A stretch of 64,000 nt of DNA from Dipteronia dyeriana (GCA_032871835.1 CM065298.1:79326154-79390153); one strand, 5' to 3'. Positions 46,207-58,232 are shown, counted from the stretch's first letter. Program-made: numbers and translations. The notes: generated from the sequence alone by a model not told the origin.

Positions 46207-47923
46207 GCTTGAACTCTAGTTTTATTATTCTTCTTCCGAAGCAGAAGGATTTGATTTCGACAGACCAGTTCCGTCTGATTGTGCTTAGTAACTTCTTGTT
46301 CAAAATCTCTTCCAAAATTTTGGTAGATCGGTTAGCTCATATTGCAGCTAAGACTGTCTCTCCTCATCAGTTTAGGTTTATTCGGGACCATCACATTAAG
46401 GATTGTATCGCTTTAGCTACTGACTGTGTGAATATGTTGCATAAGAAGTGTTATAGAGGCAATTTTTCCATGAAGATAGATATCTGTAAAGCTTTCGATA
46501 CTTTGGATTGGTATTTTCTTAGTAGAGTTCTTCATGCTTTTGGGTTTTCTCAAATTTTTATGGATTGGATTGACTTCATTCTCTTATCTTTAAGGCTTTC
46601 GGTGCTAATCAATGGGTCTTCAGAGGGTTATTTTCATTGTTCTAGAGGGGTTCGTCAGGGTGACCCTCTATCCCCTCTCTTGTTTGGTACTGCTGAGGAT
46701 TTCCTTAGTAGGTTGTTGTCGTGGATGGTGGATTTCTCTCAGTTATTGCCTTGCTCTTCTCCGAGAGGATTTTTTGCTCCTACTTATTTGCTTTATGCAG
46801 ATGATGTTCTGTTTTTTTGCAGAGGCACGGTTCAAAATCTAAAGCATTTCATGAGTGCTTTTGAGGTTTATGGTAACATTTCAGATAAGCTGGTTAATTG
46901 GGGTAAGTCATTTATCTATTTTGGATCTTCTGTTTCCCCATCCCGGATTAGTAGATTGAAGTCCTTAGTTGGTATGCAGATTGATCAGTTGCCTTTCTCT
47001 TACTTAAGGGTCCCGTTATCTCGAGGAAAGCCCAAGAAGTTCGTGTTACAGTTTACCACGGATAAAATTATGTCTAAGTTTGCTAAATGGAAAGGGAAAG
47101 ACCTTTATTTGGCCGATCGCGCTATTGTGATCAAGTCGGTCATTACGGGATCCTTTGTGCATTCATTCATGATCTACAAATGGCCTTCTTCTTTGTTGCG
47201 GTTGGTTAATCGCAAGTTGAGAAATATTTTTTGGACAGGTTCTTGTGAGGAGATTAAACTGATTTGGGTTTCTTAGGATTGTTGTTGTAAGCCTTACTCT
47301 CAAGGTGGTCTTGGTTTGAAGGATCTTGGGTTACTGAATGATTCTCTTTTAAAGAAGCTCACCTGGAAGTTTATGACCTCTGAGAGTTTTGCATTTTGTT
47401 TTTGAAGGAGCGGTATCTCACGCAGCTTCAGAAATCTCATGAGGGGTATGTCACTTTGTCGATTTGGCCTTCTTTCCACTCTCTCTATTCAGATCTTCTC
47501 AAATAGGGCATTTGGATCATTGGTGAGAATTCCCAGCAAGATTTTTCGCATGATAATTGGTTGGGGGTTTCCATTCTTGAGCTTCTGAGAATTCTTGATT
47601 ACTTGGATACCCTTCTCAAAGTAAGGGTTTCAGATTTTATCTTTGAGGGTAAGTGGGTTCTTAACGATAGTTTTCGAGTCTGTTTTCTAGATCTCTGTTC
47701 TCGGATCGATAGGATTGCTTTATCTCGAGTTACAAATTCTTTAATGTGGGCTCATTCTCAGGATAGGCAAGTTTCTTACAAGTCGGCTTATTCATGTATG
47801 ATTCATGATTCTCCGTAAGTCCATTAGTGGAGAGATGTTTGGTGCCATTTTATCCCTCCCTCTCGGTCAGCTTTGACATGACGTCTTTTGTTGAATCGGT
47901 GAAATTTCCCTGTATCCTTACAG
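46207..47923 (+). pseudogene. LINE ORF2, reverse transcriptase and C-terminal part
   Basis: This continues the LINE interrupted at 29428. The open frame 46209-47276 (355 codons) starts with NSSFIILLPKQKD and carries the RT motifs DQFRLIVLSN, KAFDTLDW, GVRQGDPLSPLLF and the catalytic Y-A-D-D near 46797. After a TAG at 47274 the connection region and the start of the zf-RVT-like region follow (VSYKSAYSCMIHDS at about 47770, then WRDVWCHFIPPS). At 47924 the LTR of element D begins, so the last part of ORF2, the 3' UTR and the poly(A) tail are not present here. Confidence 0.82.
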
Positions 47924-50099
47924 TGTAAATATACCTAGGGGTGAATAGGTATATGCTCCAATTTTTTGTCTTCTTTTAAAACAATGCAATTTTAACAATG
48001 CTTAATGAAAATTGCAAACAATGACACACAATATTTACGTAGTAAACCTCCGAAGAGGAAACATCCACGGGTTGATACCACAACCACTGATAAAAGCAAA
48101 TCCACTATTTCAAATAAGAGTTACACACTCAAGCAATCAACACATGCTCTCAAGCTATCACTCTCACTCTAACTTTGAACCTAGTAATCTACTAAGCCGA
48201 CTTCCTATCCAAAACCTCCTGTCTCTAGGAAGATTCCTTGCTCACTTATTTGGATCCTCCCGACCCTAGGAAAGACTTCTTGCTCAACTATTCAAGTCCT
48301 CCCGACTCTAGTTGAGACTTCATTGCTCAACAATCCGAGGTCTCACACCTCTTGTCGAGAGTTCCACTTGCTTAGCTATCCAAGTCCTCCCGACTCTAGC
48401 TAAGACTTCCAATTGCTCAAATCAAAGAATCACTCTAAGATATAAGACTTTCTACCTCTTCACAAGGCATCTAAGTGATCATGAATGCAAAATGTAAACA
48501 AGCACTCAACATAGAAAATGATGATCAACAAATTCTATGGACATGCAAATAGATAGCTAGATTATACTTTCAAAGAGCAATCACAAATGTATCTAGACAG
48601 CCTAAGCATGTTATCAACTAAGAACATAGATATGAAGATATAGACACCAATTGAAACACAACCTAGTTCTTAGAAAATGAAACTAGATCTAGAAATAGTC
48701 TATCAAGTATAAGAACAAAATATTTCTAGAAGTAATTTCATGTTTATCAAGTTTAACACAAATCATTCAATTTATCACAAATCATTCAATTTATCACAAA
48801 TCTAGCTAAACTTGAAAATCAATTCAATAAACCACAAAATGATATCAAAATCATCCTAGTCATGCTTCTTAATCAAATAACATCAATCAATAAGAAGATG
48901 TAAGAAAAAAACTAAGAAGATGATGATTTTACCGACAAGGATGAAAATCACGAACTAAAGATCTGGTCACAACGAAAACTCTAGACATACTTTGGTTCTG
49001 GAAATGTTTGGGGTTTGTATAACTCTTCAAGACACTCGAAATCGGTTTTTGAATCAAGTGATTCGGAGTTGAAATGAAGAAGTTATCACAAAAACAAAAA
49101 TCAAAATGTTGAGAGTAAAATTCTGCACTTGTTCTTCAAATTCGTTTTTCTCAACTTGTCTTGTTAATGAATGAGAGGGAATGAGAGGTTTTAAAGAGAA
49201 ACAAACCAAATGACCATTTTGCCCTCATGACTTAGTGCCTCCCCGAGATGGTACGTGGACATCTCAGGGCAGCAAGGCTTTGGGGACGAGATGGCCACGT
49301 GCCATCTCGGGATGATGCCAAGTGATGGCTTATGCCATCGCACCTCTTCCCTTGCGCTCCTCTCGCATTCTTAGAAAGTTATTTGGCCTCCAGACTCCGA
49401 ATTCAAATCTGTTTGAAGATTACAAACTAGGACTCCCTCACAGACATGGACATATAAGATACTTAACCTAGAAAATAAGAATTTGACTCGATATATGAAG
49501 ACGAAGACAATGTATGCAACATGAGTTGAAAGTGTAGTATCTTTTGACTTAGAACTTGAAATCAATAGTATGAGTAACCAAAGTTACCGGAACTCAATCA
49601 TGATTAATCTAAGACTAAAATCAAGTCCAAGATCCACGTTATATAAACATATAAACAAACAAACACATTTCACACAAGAATGCAGACTACATAGAGATAG
49701 TCTCCAATCATGCATTTTCCAAAACATGTTACTTTCATACCAATGCATGAGCATTCAACTTTAAGTGTGTGAATATGTTATACCAAATGATGCGCTACGA
49801 TGCAGGGACATAAATGTATGAATTGTGTGTGTTTGCGCATATAATGATGCACAACTAAGCATGGACACATATGAATGAATTGTGTGTGTGCGCGCTTATG
49901 CCTTGCAAAAGGAAGAAGGATCTCGATACCTTAGCATCTAAGAATAGTACCAATCCTCTTGAAAACAAACTTTTCATCATGAGAAGTTGCTTTTCTTACT
50001 TGAAGATCTTATCATCACGAACCACTTAAGCAACTAAGCATTATAAAGAAATGAAGTTTTGTTATGGAATTAAGCCAACACAAATCTAAAACCTAACAA
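47924..50099 (-). repeat. 3' LTR of element D
   Basis: On the plus strand it runs from TGTAAATATACCTAGGGG to AAAACCTAACA, about 2.18 kb. In transcript sense: U3; a GC-rich inverted block at 49240-49345; a TATA-like ttttaaa near 49189; then R and U5. A degenerate tandem repeat with the core cctcccgactcta lies at about 48220-48410. The U5 hairpin is at 48038-48069. The 5 bp to the left are tacag. Confidence 0.75.
49288..49310. repeat. inverted repeat with 9-bp arms in the U3 of LTR D
   Basis: cgagatggc and gccatctcg are perfect complements around the 5-nt spacer cacgt. A diverged copy (cgagatgg.acgtgg.catctc) lies 44 bp to the left. The related LTR of element G has a similar block at about 57480-57560. 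Confidence 0.85.
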
Positions 50100-50253
50100 T
50101 CTCCCCCTTTGGCTATTCCATGACAAAACCTCTACCTCACCATACAAAGATCACGCATAATCAATGTTGATTGCATTCTCACATCCTTACATTACAAGTA
50201 GATATTTGAAAAGTCCTCATTTGTTGATTGACTTATTTCGTGAACAACCACAA
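50100..50253 (-). other. polypurine tract and start of the spacer of element D
   Basis: The plus strand atctccccctttgg is the complement of aaagggggagat, the polypurine tract, followed by a conserved stretch (ccatgacaaaacc) also seen next to the LTRs of C and G. The spacer breaks at 50253 for the solo LTR and continues at 51940. Confidence 0.7.
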
Positions 50254-50559
50254 TGTTGGGGTTCATGTAAGGGTAGATTAGGCTCTCAAGACCTCAAGAA
50301 GAGAAGCACCAAAGGTAAAATTCTTATGCCTACTTACTTTGAAGAGATAGTTGCACACACTCACATATTCATGCATAACTTTTGATCATATATGTTGAGT
50401 GTTTTCTTGTGTGCATTTTAGTTTAAATGACTCTTGTTGACCTATATGCATCTTGCTATGAAAGTTGTATGTCATGCTAGGCATTAAAAATAGGAAGCAA
50501 TTTCATCACCCTTGAACTTATTGTTTTTTGTGCAATTGAGTGTTGAAAAAATAGGCTTT

Positions 50560-50870
50560 GCGCTGGTGGTGCACTAATCGACTAGCGCACCCCACCAGCG
50601 CAACATTCACAGTGGATTGTCGCTAGTGTTACGCCACTGGGTTACGCTACTGCACCCCCGTAAAGATGCAAAAAGTGGGCAAGCGCTGGCGGTGCGCTAC
50701 TCGACTAGCGCAAACCCACAAGCGCAAACATTCCAGTGGTTTTGCGCTTGTGTTGCGCCACTAACATGCGCCACTCGACCAGTGCCTATTGAAATTTTTA
50801 GGCAGTGCGTTGGTGGTGCGCTACTCGACCAGCGCACCTCACCAGAGCACAATAAAGAAGCTGGAACATT
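50560..50870 (+). repeat. GC-rich tandem array, 123/124-bp period
   Basis: gcgctggtggtgc, gcgctggcggtgc and gcgttggtggtgc start at 50560, 50683 and 50807. Each is followed by gactagcgca or gaccagcgca about 20 bp later, which can pair with it. The block lies immediately upstream of the TATA box in the U3 of the solo LTR. Confidence 0.8.
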
Positions 50871-50900
50871 TTTTCCAAAATGACATCACTTTGTTTGGAT

Positions 50901-50915
50901 TTTATATATATATAT
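50901..50915 (+). promoter_or_regulatory. TATA box of the solo LTR
   Basis: tttatatatatatat, about 30 bp after the GC-rich array and before a transcript leader. The position agrees with the other LTRs of this group. Confidence 0.6.
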
Positions 50916-51939
50916 CTCATTGCCTTAAGGTCGTGTAAGAGTTCAAAATATCATATATTTTCCTTATAACACATTTCAAAGGAAAAACACTTCCAAGAAC
51001 TCATTTTTAATCACTCAAAGCATCCCTATGAGCATCAAAACTTCATCTTGCATCATCTAAGTTCATCTAGAGTGCATCTATGGATAGGGTTGCTTCATCA
51101 CATCTTGTTTGGTAAGCTCTTCACTATCTTCTTACAAGTTAAGTGTTTTTGCTTGCTAAACCATTTCTTTAATTAATTGTATTCTCTTAGAATATTTCTA
51201 GATAAAAATTAGAGATTGTTGTGATGACATGATTGAGTGTTGTATTGTGATAGCTAGGATTGTTGTTGTTGATAACTTCTAGCTAAATCTTTATGCTTTG
51301 CATTTAGATACTGTTTAGGACTCATTGATTGCATTTAGTAATTGCATTATAGTCTTTGCCATGCTTAATGACAACATGTGTTGATTTGGCTTTTATGATA
51401 GCTTTATAGGATTGCTTGTTCTATGTTTAGCTAAGCTTTATGACATGTCATTTAGCTCTTGATATCTAGGATTGCATTTATTGTCATCTCATAATCCTAG
51501 ATAAGCTTATAAGGTACCCTAGCCTTGTCTGTTGCTTGAATACCATCATATGTTCACATAAGGTGTTTATCTCTTCATTTAAGAGAAGTAAGTCTTGTGT
51601 TGCATCCGGGAGTAGGTTGCTTCAAACGTAAGCAAATTGGACTAGGTCCACTTAATACCGGGATTAGATAGTGGTAGTGGGTTATACACCGGAAGTAGGT
51701 TGTAACACCTCTATCATCAGTGGATTCGTTGTTCGAGTGTGGCGCACTTAACAGCCCGTGGTTTTTCCCATTTAGAGGGTTTCCACGTATATCTCAAGTG
51801 TCTTTATTATTTTCACACTTATTACACTTGTGATATTATTATGACTAGTTAAGGGTAATTTCGTCTAATTGACCATTAACAAAAATTGGGTAAAATTTGA
51901 TTAAAATCTATTCACCACTTCTAGATTAATATATTACAC

Positions 51940-53322
51940 ACCATAATATTTGTTTCAATACCTAGACTAACATGTATTCAAGAATCTTCAAGAATATCTT
52001 CACACATTCAAAGCACCTGTGAGACAAGAACAACCAAAAGAAATCTTCTACAAAGAAAATAGGTGAGATAAACAAACAATATACGAAACAAAACAAAAAA
52101 CTTCCCTTATATCTTCTTATCTCATGCAAACAAGAATTCTTTCTCCCCCTTAAGACAAAATTTATCCCCCTTAATAAATTGTCTCCCCTTTATATCAAAA
52201 GAAAGTAACATGGTGATAAAAACACTTTCTCCCCCTTTTTGGTAAAGAATAGACAAAAACATATTACGCAACCTAGAGAGAGATAAATGCCAATTGAAAA
52301 ATACCTACAAGGCAATAAGGGATGCATAATAAAATCATGAGATAATGAGAAAACAAGTTGTATAGAGAACTAAGTGTAACAAACTAAGCTCCCCCTTAAC
52401 ATATGCTCTACATATTAATAAGCAAGATAACTTGTTTACAAGGGAATCACACAATCACACATTTCAAGCAATAAAAGATAGTTAACCATTATTTTTCAAA
52501 ATTAATAAGAGAATCATATATTTTCATTATTCTCTCAAATATAATCTCTCATTGCTAATGAATCAAGCACATTAAGCAAAAATGTGTGTGTGAAAATGCT
52601 TCTAGCATATATAAAAGGAGTGATTGTGATATCAACATGCAAACCACTTCAACACCTATCCATCTAAAGCTTTTCCAATCACGGTCAAACCGATTATCAT
52701 CCGGATTTTTGCTTTAAAGAGAATAGATTTCAACATATGAGCATGTGTGTGCATGTGGCTCGTCATCTCTTTTCTATTTTTCAACCCGAGAAATCACAAT
52801 TTTCAACTATACTCCATTTTAAGTCTTCCTCCATTTCTTTTTAGGCTTTGTATCAAAGTTTTTTTTAAATGATTCTTTTTCAACACTTCTTTGATTTTTC
52901 TCATATAAACATATACTCTTTATGACGGCTTTCACTCATCACAATGGTGTAGCCCTTTCCTATATTGGGCGGCTTTACAACCAAGGTGTGTAGCTCTTTC
53001 CTTGAAGGTGCTCGTTGAGTTCTATGTAGATGCCGAAGCAAAATGGATACTAACCATAGGTCATCTATCATGTACTAGACAATGAACTTCAAGATGCATC
53101 TATAATCTACATGCTTTCAAACTCAATTACTCAAAACTTAGACATATAAGATAAGTATTTGTGCACTTTTAAAAACAAGATTTACAAACACTTAAGTGCT
53201 TGATCTAGAAGCAATAAAAGCTATTTTATCAAGATCATTACGTCCCACTTGAGTAGCTCTCAAAGAAATAGATATACAATATAGTTTTTGCTTATCAAGC
53301 CACTCATAACCACACACAAGCA
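51940..53322 (-). other. non-coding spacer of element D between RNase H and LTR
   Basis: I see no ORF here, and in particular no env-like ORF such as element G has. The segment around 52680-53060 (gtgcatgtggctcgtcatc; gtagccctttcc; ggtgctcgttgagttctatg) is clearly homologous to 60340-60700 of element G, so it is a conserved untranslated part of the family. C-rich strings tctcccccttt occur at several places near 52140-52240. Confidence 0.6.
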
Positions 53323-54100
53323 TTAATCAACACAAATCATGCCAATGGATCTTCTAAGAGATACAAATCTCTCTTTGTCCAAGGGCTTTGTGAATAAGTC
53401 CATAAGTTGATTTTTAGTAGGCATATGTTCAAGAGTTACTATTGAATGTTCAACAAGTTCTCTAATGAAATGATGCCTAATGTCTATATACTTTGTGCGT
53501 GAGTGTTGAACCGGATTTTTAGAGATGTTAATGGGACTCATATTATCACAATAGAGAGTCATTTTACCTTGATTGATCTCATAATCCTTGAGAATTTGTT
53601 TCATCCATAAAAGTTGTGTGCAAGCACTTCTGGCCGCAATGTACTCAGCATCGAATGAAGAAAGAGAGATGGAATTTTGCTTTTTGCTTTGCCAAGCAAC
53701 CAAATTATTCCCCAAGTAAAAGCAACCGCCTGATGTGCTTTTACAATCATATATGTTTCCTGCCCAATCCGCATCACAATAGCCAACAAGAATATCATTA
53801 GTCAAAAGAATATAATAAACCAAGATTATGTGTTCCTTTTATATATCTAATGATTCTTTTAACGGCTTTCAAGTGAGATTCTTTTGGATTGGCTTGAAAC
53901 CTAGCACACAAACCAACACTAAAACAAATATCTGGCCTACTAACCATTAGGTAGAGAAGGCTACCTATCATGCTCCTATAGAGACTTTGATCAATATTTT
54001 TTTCCTTTTTCAACTTTGTCAAGTTTTAAAGTAGTACTCATAGGTGTTTCAAATTCTTTTCCACTTTCAAGGCCAAATTTCTTAACAAGATTTCTAGCAT
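53323..54100 (-). pseudogene. pol: element D RNase H and end of RT
   Basis: The frame 53823-53323 is RNase H with the acidic residues in YCDADWAG, SSFDAEYIA and LYCDNMS, then HIPTKN-type text (EHMPTKNQLMDLFTKPLD) and a stop after GMICVD. The segment 54022-53798 (SLYRSMIGSLLYL, SRPDICFSVGLCAR) is the linker between RT and RNase H. A frame change separates the two near 53800. All catalytic RNase H residues appear to be present, so the break is recent or minor. Confidence 0.8.
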
Positions 54101-55608
54101 ATTTAGATTGAGACAACATGATACCATTGCTAGATTATTTCACTTGCATAACAAGAAAGTAATTGAGTTCACCTACCATACTCATTTCAAATTCCCTTGA
54201 CATAACATTCACAAAATCATCAACCTTGGTTTTACATGTAGACCCAAACACAATGTCATCAACATATATTTGTGCAACATAAATGTCATTGTCATTCTAT
54301 CAATACCACCTCTCCTATATTGGTTGTCAATAAGATTTTGAGTCAACCTATCATACCAAGCTCTAGGAGCTTGCTTAAGGCCATAAAGAGCCTTTTTCAA
54401 CTTAAACACATGATTAGGAGAGTGTGGGTCTACAAAACCCTTAGGTTGTTCAACATACACTTCTTCTTGAAGATATTCTTTGATAAAAGCACTTTTGACA
54501 TCCATTTGAAACAATTTGAATTTTTTAAGACATGCAATGGACAACAAAAGCCTAATGGACTCAAGACGTGCAACGGGTGCAAAATTCTCATCAAAGTCTA
54601 CGCCCTCAACTTGAGTGTATCCTTGAGCCACTAGTCTTGCTTTATTTCTCACTATCTTGCCACATTCATTGGTTTTATTTCTAAACACCCATTTTGTACC
54701 AATCACATTGACATCTTTTGGTCTAGGAACTAAGGACCATACTTCATTCCTCTCAAATCGATTTAGTTCTTCTTGCATGGAATTAGCCCAATATTTATCA
54801 ATAATTGTTTCATTAATATTTTTGGGCTCAATTTGAGATGTGTAGCAAGCATATGAAATTTGGTTAGCTAGTTGCCTTCTAGTTCTAACCCCTTTATTCA
54901 AATCACCTATGATGTCTTGTTGGTAATGCATGTTCCTAAGTCTAGAATTAGAATTTTCAACATCTTGTTGGTCATCATTTAAACCATTTTCTAACTCTTG
55001 ACTTTCTTCTCTAGCAACACTACCATTATCATCATTATGACTAAACTCACTTTCATTACAACTAGTCACATCAATAGGTGTTTTAGTGTCATTCAACAAA
55101 TGTTCTTTAGGTTCATTGACACCTTTGTTATCACACAAATCAAGCATGCTAAGATCATCTATTTTCACATTAATAGACTCCATAATAGTCTTAGTTTTCA
55201 AATTGAACACTCTATATGCATGACTATTATTAGCATACCCAAGAAAGAGACCAATATCACTTTTAGCATCAAACTTTCCTAAGTGATCTCTATCATTAAA
55301 AATAAAACACTTACTCCCAAAAGTGTGGAAGTAACTCACATTGGGCTTCTTGCCCTTCCAAAGTTCATAGGAGGTTTGTTTTGTGTCGGGACTTCTAAAA
55401 ACTCTATTAGTGACATAGCATGCGGTATTGACTGCTTCGGTCCAAAGATTTCTAGGGAATTTCTTACTTTTGAGCATGACCCTAGCCATTCTGTTGCAAG
55501 ACACGATTCTTCCTCTCAACAATACCATTTTGTTGAGGAGTTCTAGGAGCCGAGAACTCATGTGAAATCCCATAATCATCACAAAACTCACTAAATCTAG
55601 CATTTTCA
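54101..55608 (-). pseudogene. pol: element D RT and integrase C-terminal part
   Basis: The long frame 55609-54209 begins, after a short out-of-frame piece, with the end of the integrase core (MARVMLKSKKFPRNLWTEAV, NVSYFHTFGSKCFIFN). It then has the acidic linker and the RT fold (NEVWSLVPRPKDVNVIGTKW, FKLFQMDVKSAFIKEY, LKKALYGLKQAPRAWYDRL). A frameshift after the YRRGGID string near 54300 takes the box Y-V-D-D-I-V-F-G (about 54265) into another frame. The wording is typical of SIRE/Maximus copia elements. Upstream it ends abruptly at 55608. Confidence 0.8.
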
Positions 55609-58232
55609 ATAGGTATTTACACCTTTTTCAATCCCTCGAATCAAACTTATGATTATCCCTCTAGTTAGCTTGGATAACAATACTCAAGATAATAAAGCAT
55701 ATATAAGTAAGCAATAAGTATTATCAAATCAAATATTGTCAAACAAGCTTACAAGTTGCAAGTGAAAAGACTAACAAACAATACAAACAAACATACAATA
55801 CTTGTATTCTCATTATTGACATGTACAAGTATTGTACAATGAGATATTATATACAAATATATCCGATATACACATACAAAAACATTTACAATTTTTATCA
55901 TATGAAATGCTTGTTTATCACATATTACAAATATCTTGTTTTTCAGATATCTATAAAACAAGCAATGTAAAACAAGATTACAACATACATATACAAGTAT
56001 AAGACAAAGATAGAAAGAATTAACACAAGTATTTTTTTAAAGTGGTAAAACCTCCAAGGAGGAAACATCCACGGGTTGAATACAACCATCGGGTACTTTT
56101 ATTGAAAAGTAGATACGAAATACCTCAAAAGTGACCAACAAATGACACACTCTCTATTGGACTATACATCTACCAAACCCCTATTGGTAACCTCAAAAGT
56201 GATCAACAAATGACCTACTTTCTATTAGAGTTCACTCTAACAAACATCATTAAGAAGTTGGAAATTCCTCAAGCATGACCAACAAATGACTCACCCTCTA
56301 TTGGACTCCATTGCATCTTAATATCTCAAGTTTACAAATAAAAGTCTACTTTCTATCCAAGGCACTCATGCCTCTAGAAAATCTCCCATGCTTGATTATT
56401 CGGACCACATGTCCTAATCAAGACTCCTTGCTTAGCAATCCAGACCACATGTCCTAGCCAAGACTTCGTGCCTTTTACTAGGACTTTCTATATGATCAAT
56501 GAATGCAAACAAGTACTCAACATAGAATATGATAATCAAACATATCCTATGGGAACTAGACATATACTGAAAGCTCACATAAAAAATGTAGTCTAGTCAC
56601 TATACATGAATGATAATTCTAGAACATGTGAAAACACTACAAAACACATTTAATATCTAGAATCATTCATGTAAGTATGTAACTAAAACTTGAATTAAAG
56701 CATATACATTTAGCACATATTCAAGATTTTAGTAACGAACAAAAAAACACAAAAACATGCTAGAATCATAAAATGATATCAAACAAAGTTCTAGTGAAAA
56801 CCTAGAGCATATTTTTCTTACAATTATTCAATCAAGGCTAATATAACTCTGAGATACAAATTAAATGTGTTATTCCTCAATATATTCAATTTAATAAACG
56901 TAACACATGTAAAGACTATTTTCATCAAAATCAATCAATCAAAGTTCACAAAATATCCTAAATAGAAGCTAGCACAATACAAACCCAAACATGTGAAAAC
57001 ATTGGCAAAATCAAAGCCTAACTCAACATGTAAGATTTTCAATCCAAATCAACCTAGATTCAAAAGAGTCTAAAACTCTAATTAAACTATATACAATATA
57101 CCTACATAGATGGAAGATGGAATCCCAAGGTAATTGAACACATTTAGGAACAAAACACTAGATGAAATTTCAATACCTTGTGAGACAATGTACAGTCCAG
57201 TTTTTGTGTGTGTAGCCAACAAAAAAACTTGATCAAAACTTCTCAAACCTTCTTGGAAACGATCGAGGATTTAAATATGAACACTCTCCAAATCAAATCA
57301 CTTAAAATGATCTTCAAACGAAAAAGATATAGTGTTTGGAAGGTGAGAAAAACCGAGAGAAAATTTCTACACTTAAACTTCTTCAATTTCTTCAAAATGA
57401 AAATATGAGACGGTAGAGGTATTTAAAGGAAAGGGAAATGGAAAAGAGGGAATGGCTAAAATGTCCCCCAAGCCACCTCCCTTCCCGAAATGATATGTGG
57501 CCATCTTGGGGGTAGAGAGGGTTTCTCTCTGAGATGGCCACGCTCAATCTCGGGTATGAGTGCTTTGTGGCCTTCTGGCCACTCACTTCCTCCCTCACGC
57601 ACCTTCGAGTTCTTTGACTGTTCTTTGGCCTCTGATTTCTAAGTTTGAATCCATTTTCATATTTTGAACCGAGAATCTCTCGTGCATATGAATGTCTATG
57701 AAAGTTAGACCAAAAATTATGAATTTGACTAGATACACAAAGATGAAGACAACTCATGCAACATAACCGGAAAGTTTCGTAACCGAAATGACCGGAACTC
57801 AATAAGGAACAATTTAATACCAAATTCAAGTCCAATGTCCATGTCATACAAACATATAACTATACAAATACATATGACACAAGAATGCTTATTCCATAGA
57901 CATAGTCCAAACACATGCAATTTCCAAAACTAGTTAATTTAGCGCAAATGCATGAGCATTCTAAATCAAGTGTGTGAAAGTGTTAATGAGCACAATGATG
58001 CAGAGACACATATGGATGCAATGTGTCTGTGTGCTTATGCCTTGAAATGAGGTCGTAATATACCTTTGTAAACCAATGATGCACATTTATCCTTTGAAGA
58101 CTTGAAGTTGCTTGATAGGTTGCCATATCTTCTTTGAAGCTTGAATCATCATCAATCTAAGACAACTAATCAATACAAGTTAAACATTTTTGTGATATGG
58201 AATTAATGCTAACACAAACCAAAACCTAACAA
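55609..58232 (-). repeat. 3' LTR of element G
   Basis: The right end AAAACCTAACA, followed by atctccccctttgg, matches the LTR end of element D. It is about 2.6 kb. Near 56110-56310 there are three diverged copies of a unit containing ccaacaaatgac, and at 56390-56470 two copies of a unit containing accacatgtcct. The U5 hairpin is at 56042-56072 (perfect cctccaaggagg core). A TATA-like gtatttaaagg lies at 57419-57429, and a GC-rich block with gagatggcc strings lies upstream of it, at 57470-57600. Confidence 0.65.

Larger units (their letters stand above)
50254..51939 (+). repeat. solo LTR, SIRE-like, plus strand, inside element D
   Basis: It runs from TGTTGGGGTTCATG to ATATATTACA, about 1.69 kb. 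The flanks cacaa and cacca agree in four of five positions, like an aged target duplication. No primer site or coding sequence is attached. U3 contains about 2.4 copies of a 123/124-bp GC-rich repeat (starts at 50560, 50683 and 50807, core gcgctggtggtgc), then a TATA box at 50901-50915. U5 holds the conserved hairpin at 51757-51787. Confidence 0.75.
47924..55608 (-). mobile_element. Element D: SIRE/Maximus-like copia, minus strand, partial
   Basis: Left LTR (47924-50099), polypurine tract, a spacer interrupted by a solo LTR, then RNase H, RT and part of integrase read on the minus strand. At 55608 the integrase stops and element G begins. The 5' half (rest of integrase, protease, gag, 5' LTR) is not in the window and may lie to the right of G. 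The RT and integrase text resembles the SIRE/Maximus lineage. Confidence 0.75.

Noticed and set aside
50560..50870. CRISPR-like array, because of regular repeats
   Set aside because: Only about 2.4 long units of 123/124 bp, no short identical repeats with unique spacers, and plant LTR context.
54998..55546. Plus-strand ORFs of 87-94 codons
   Set aside because: Shadows of the copia polyprotein on the minus strand of element D.
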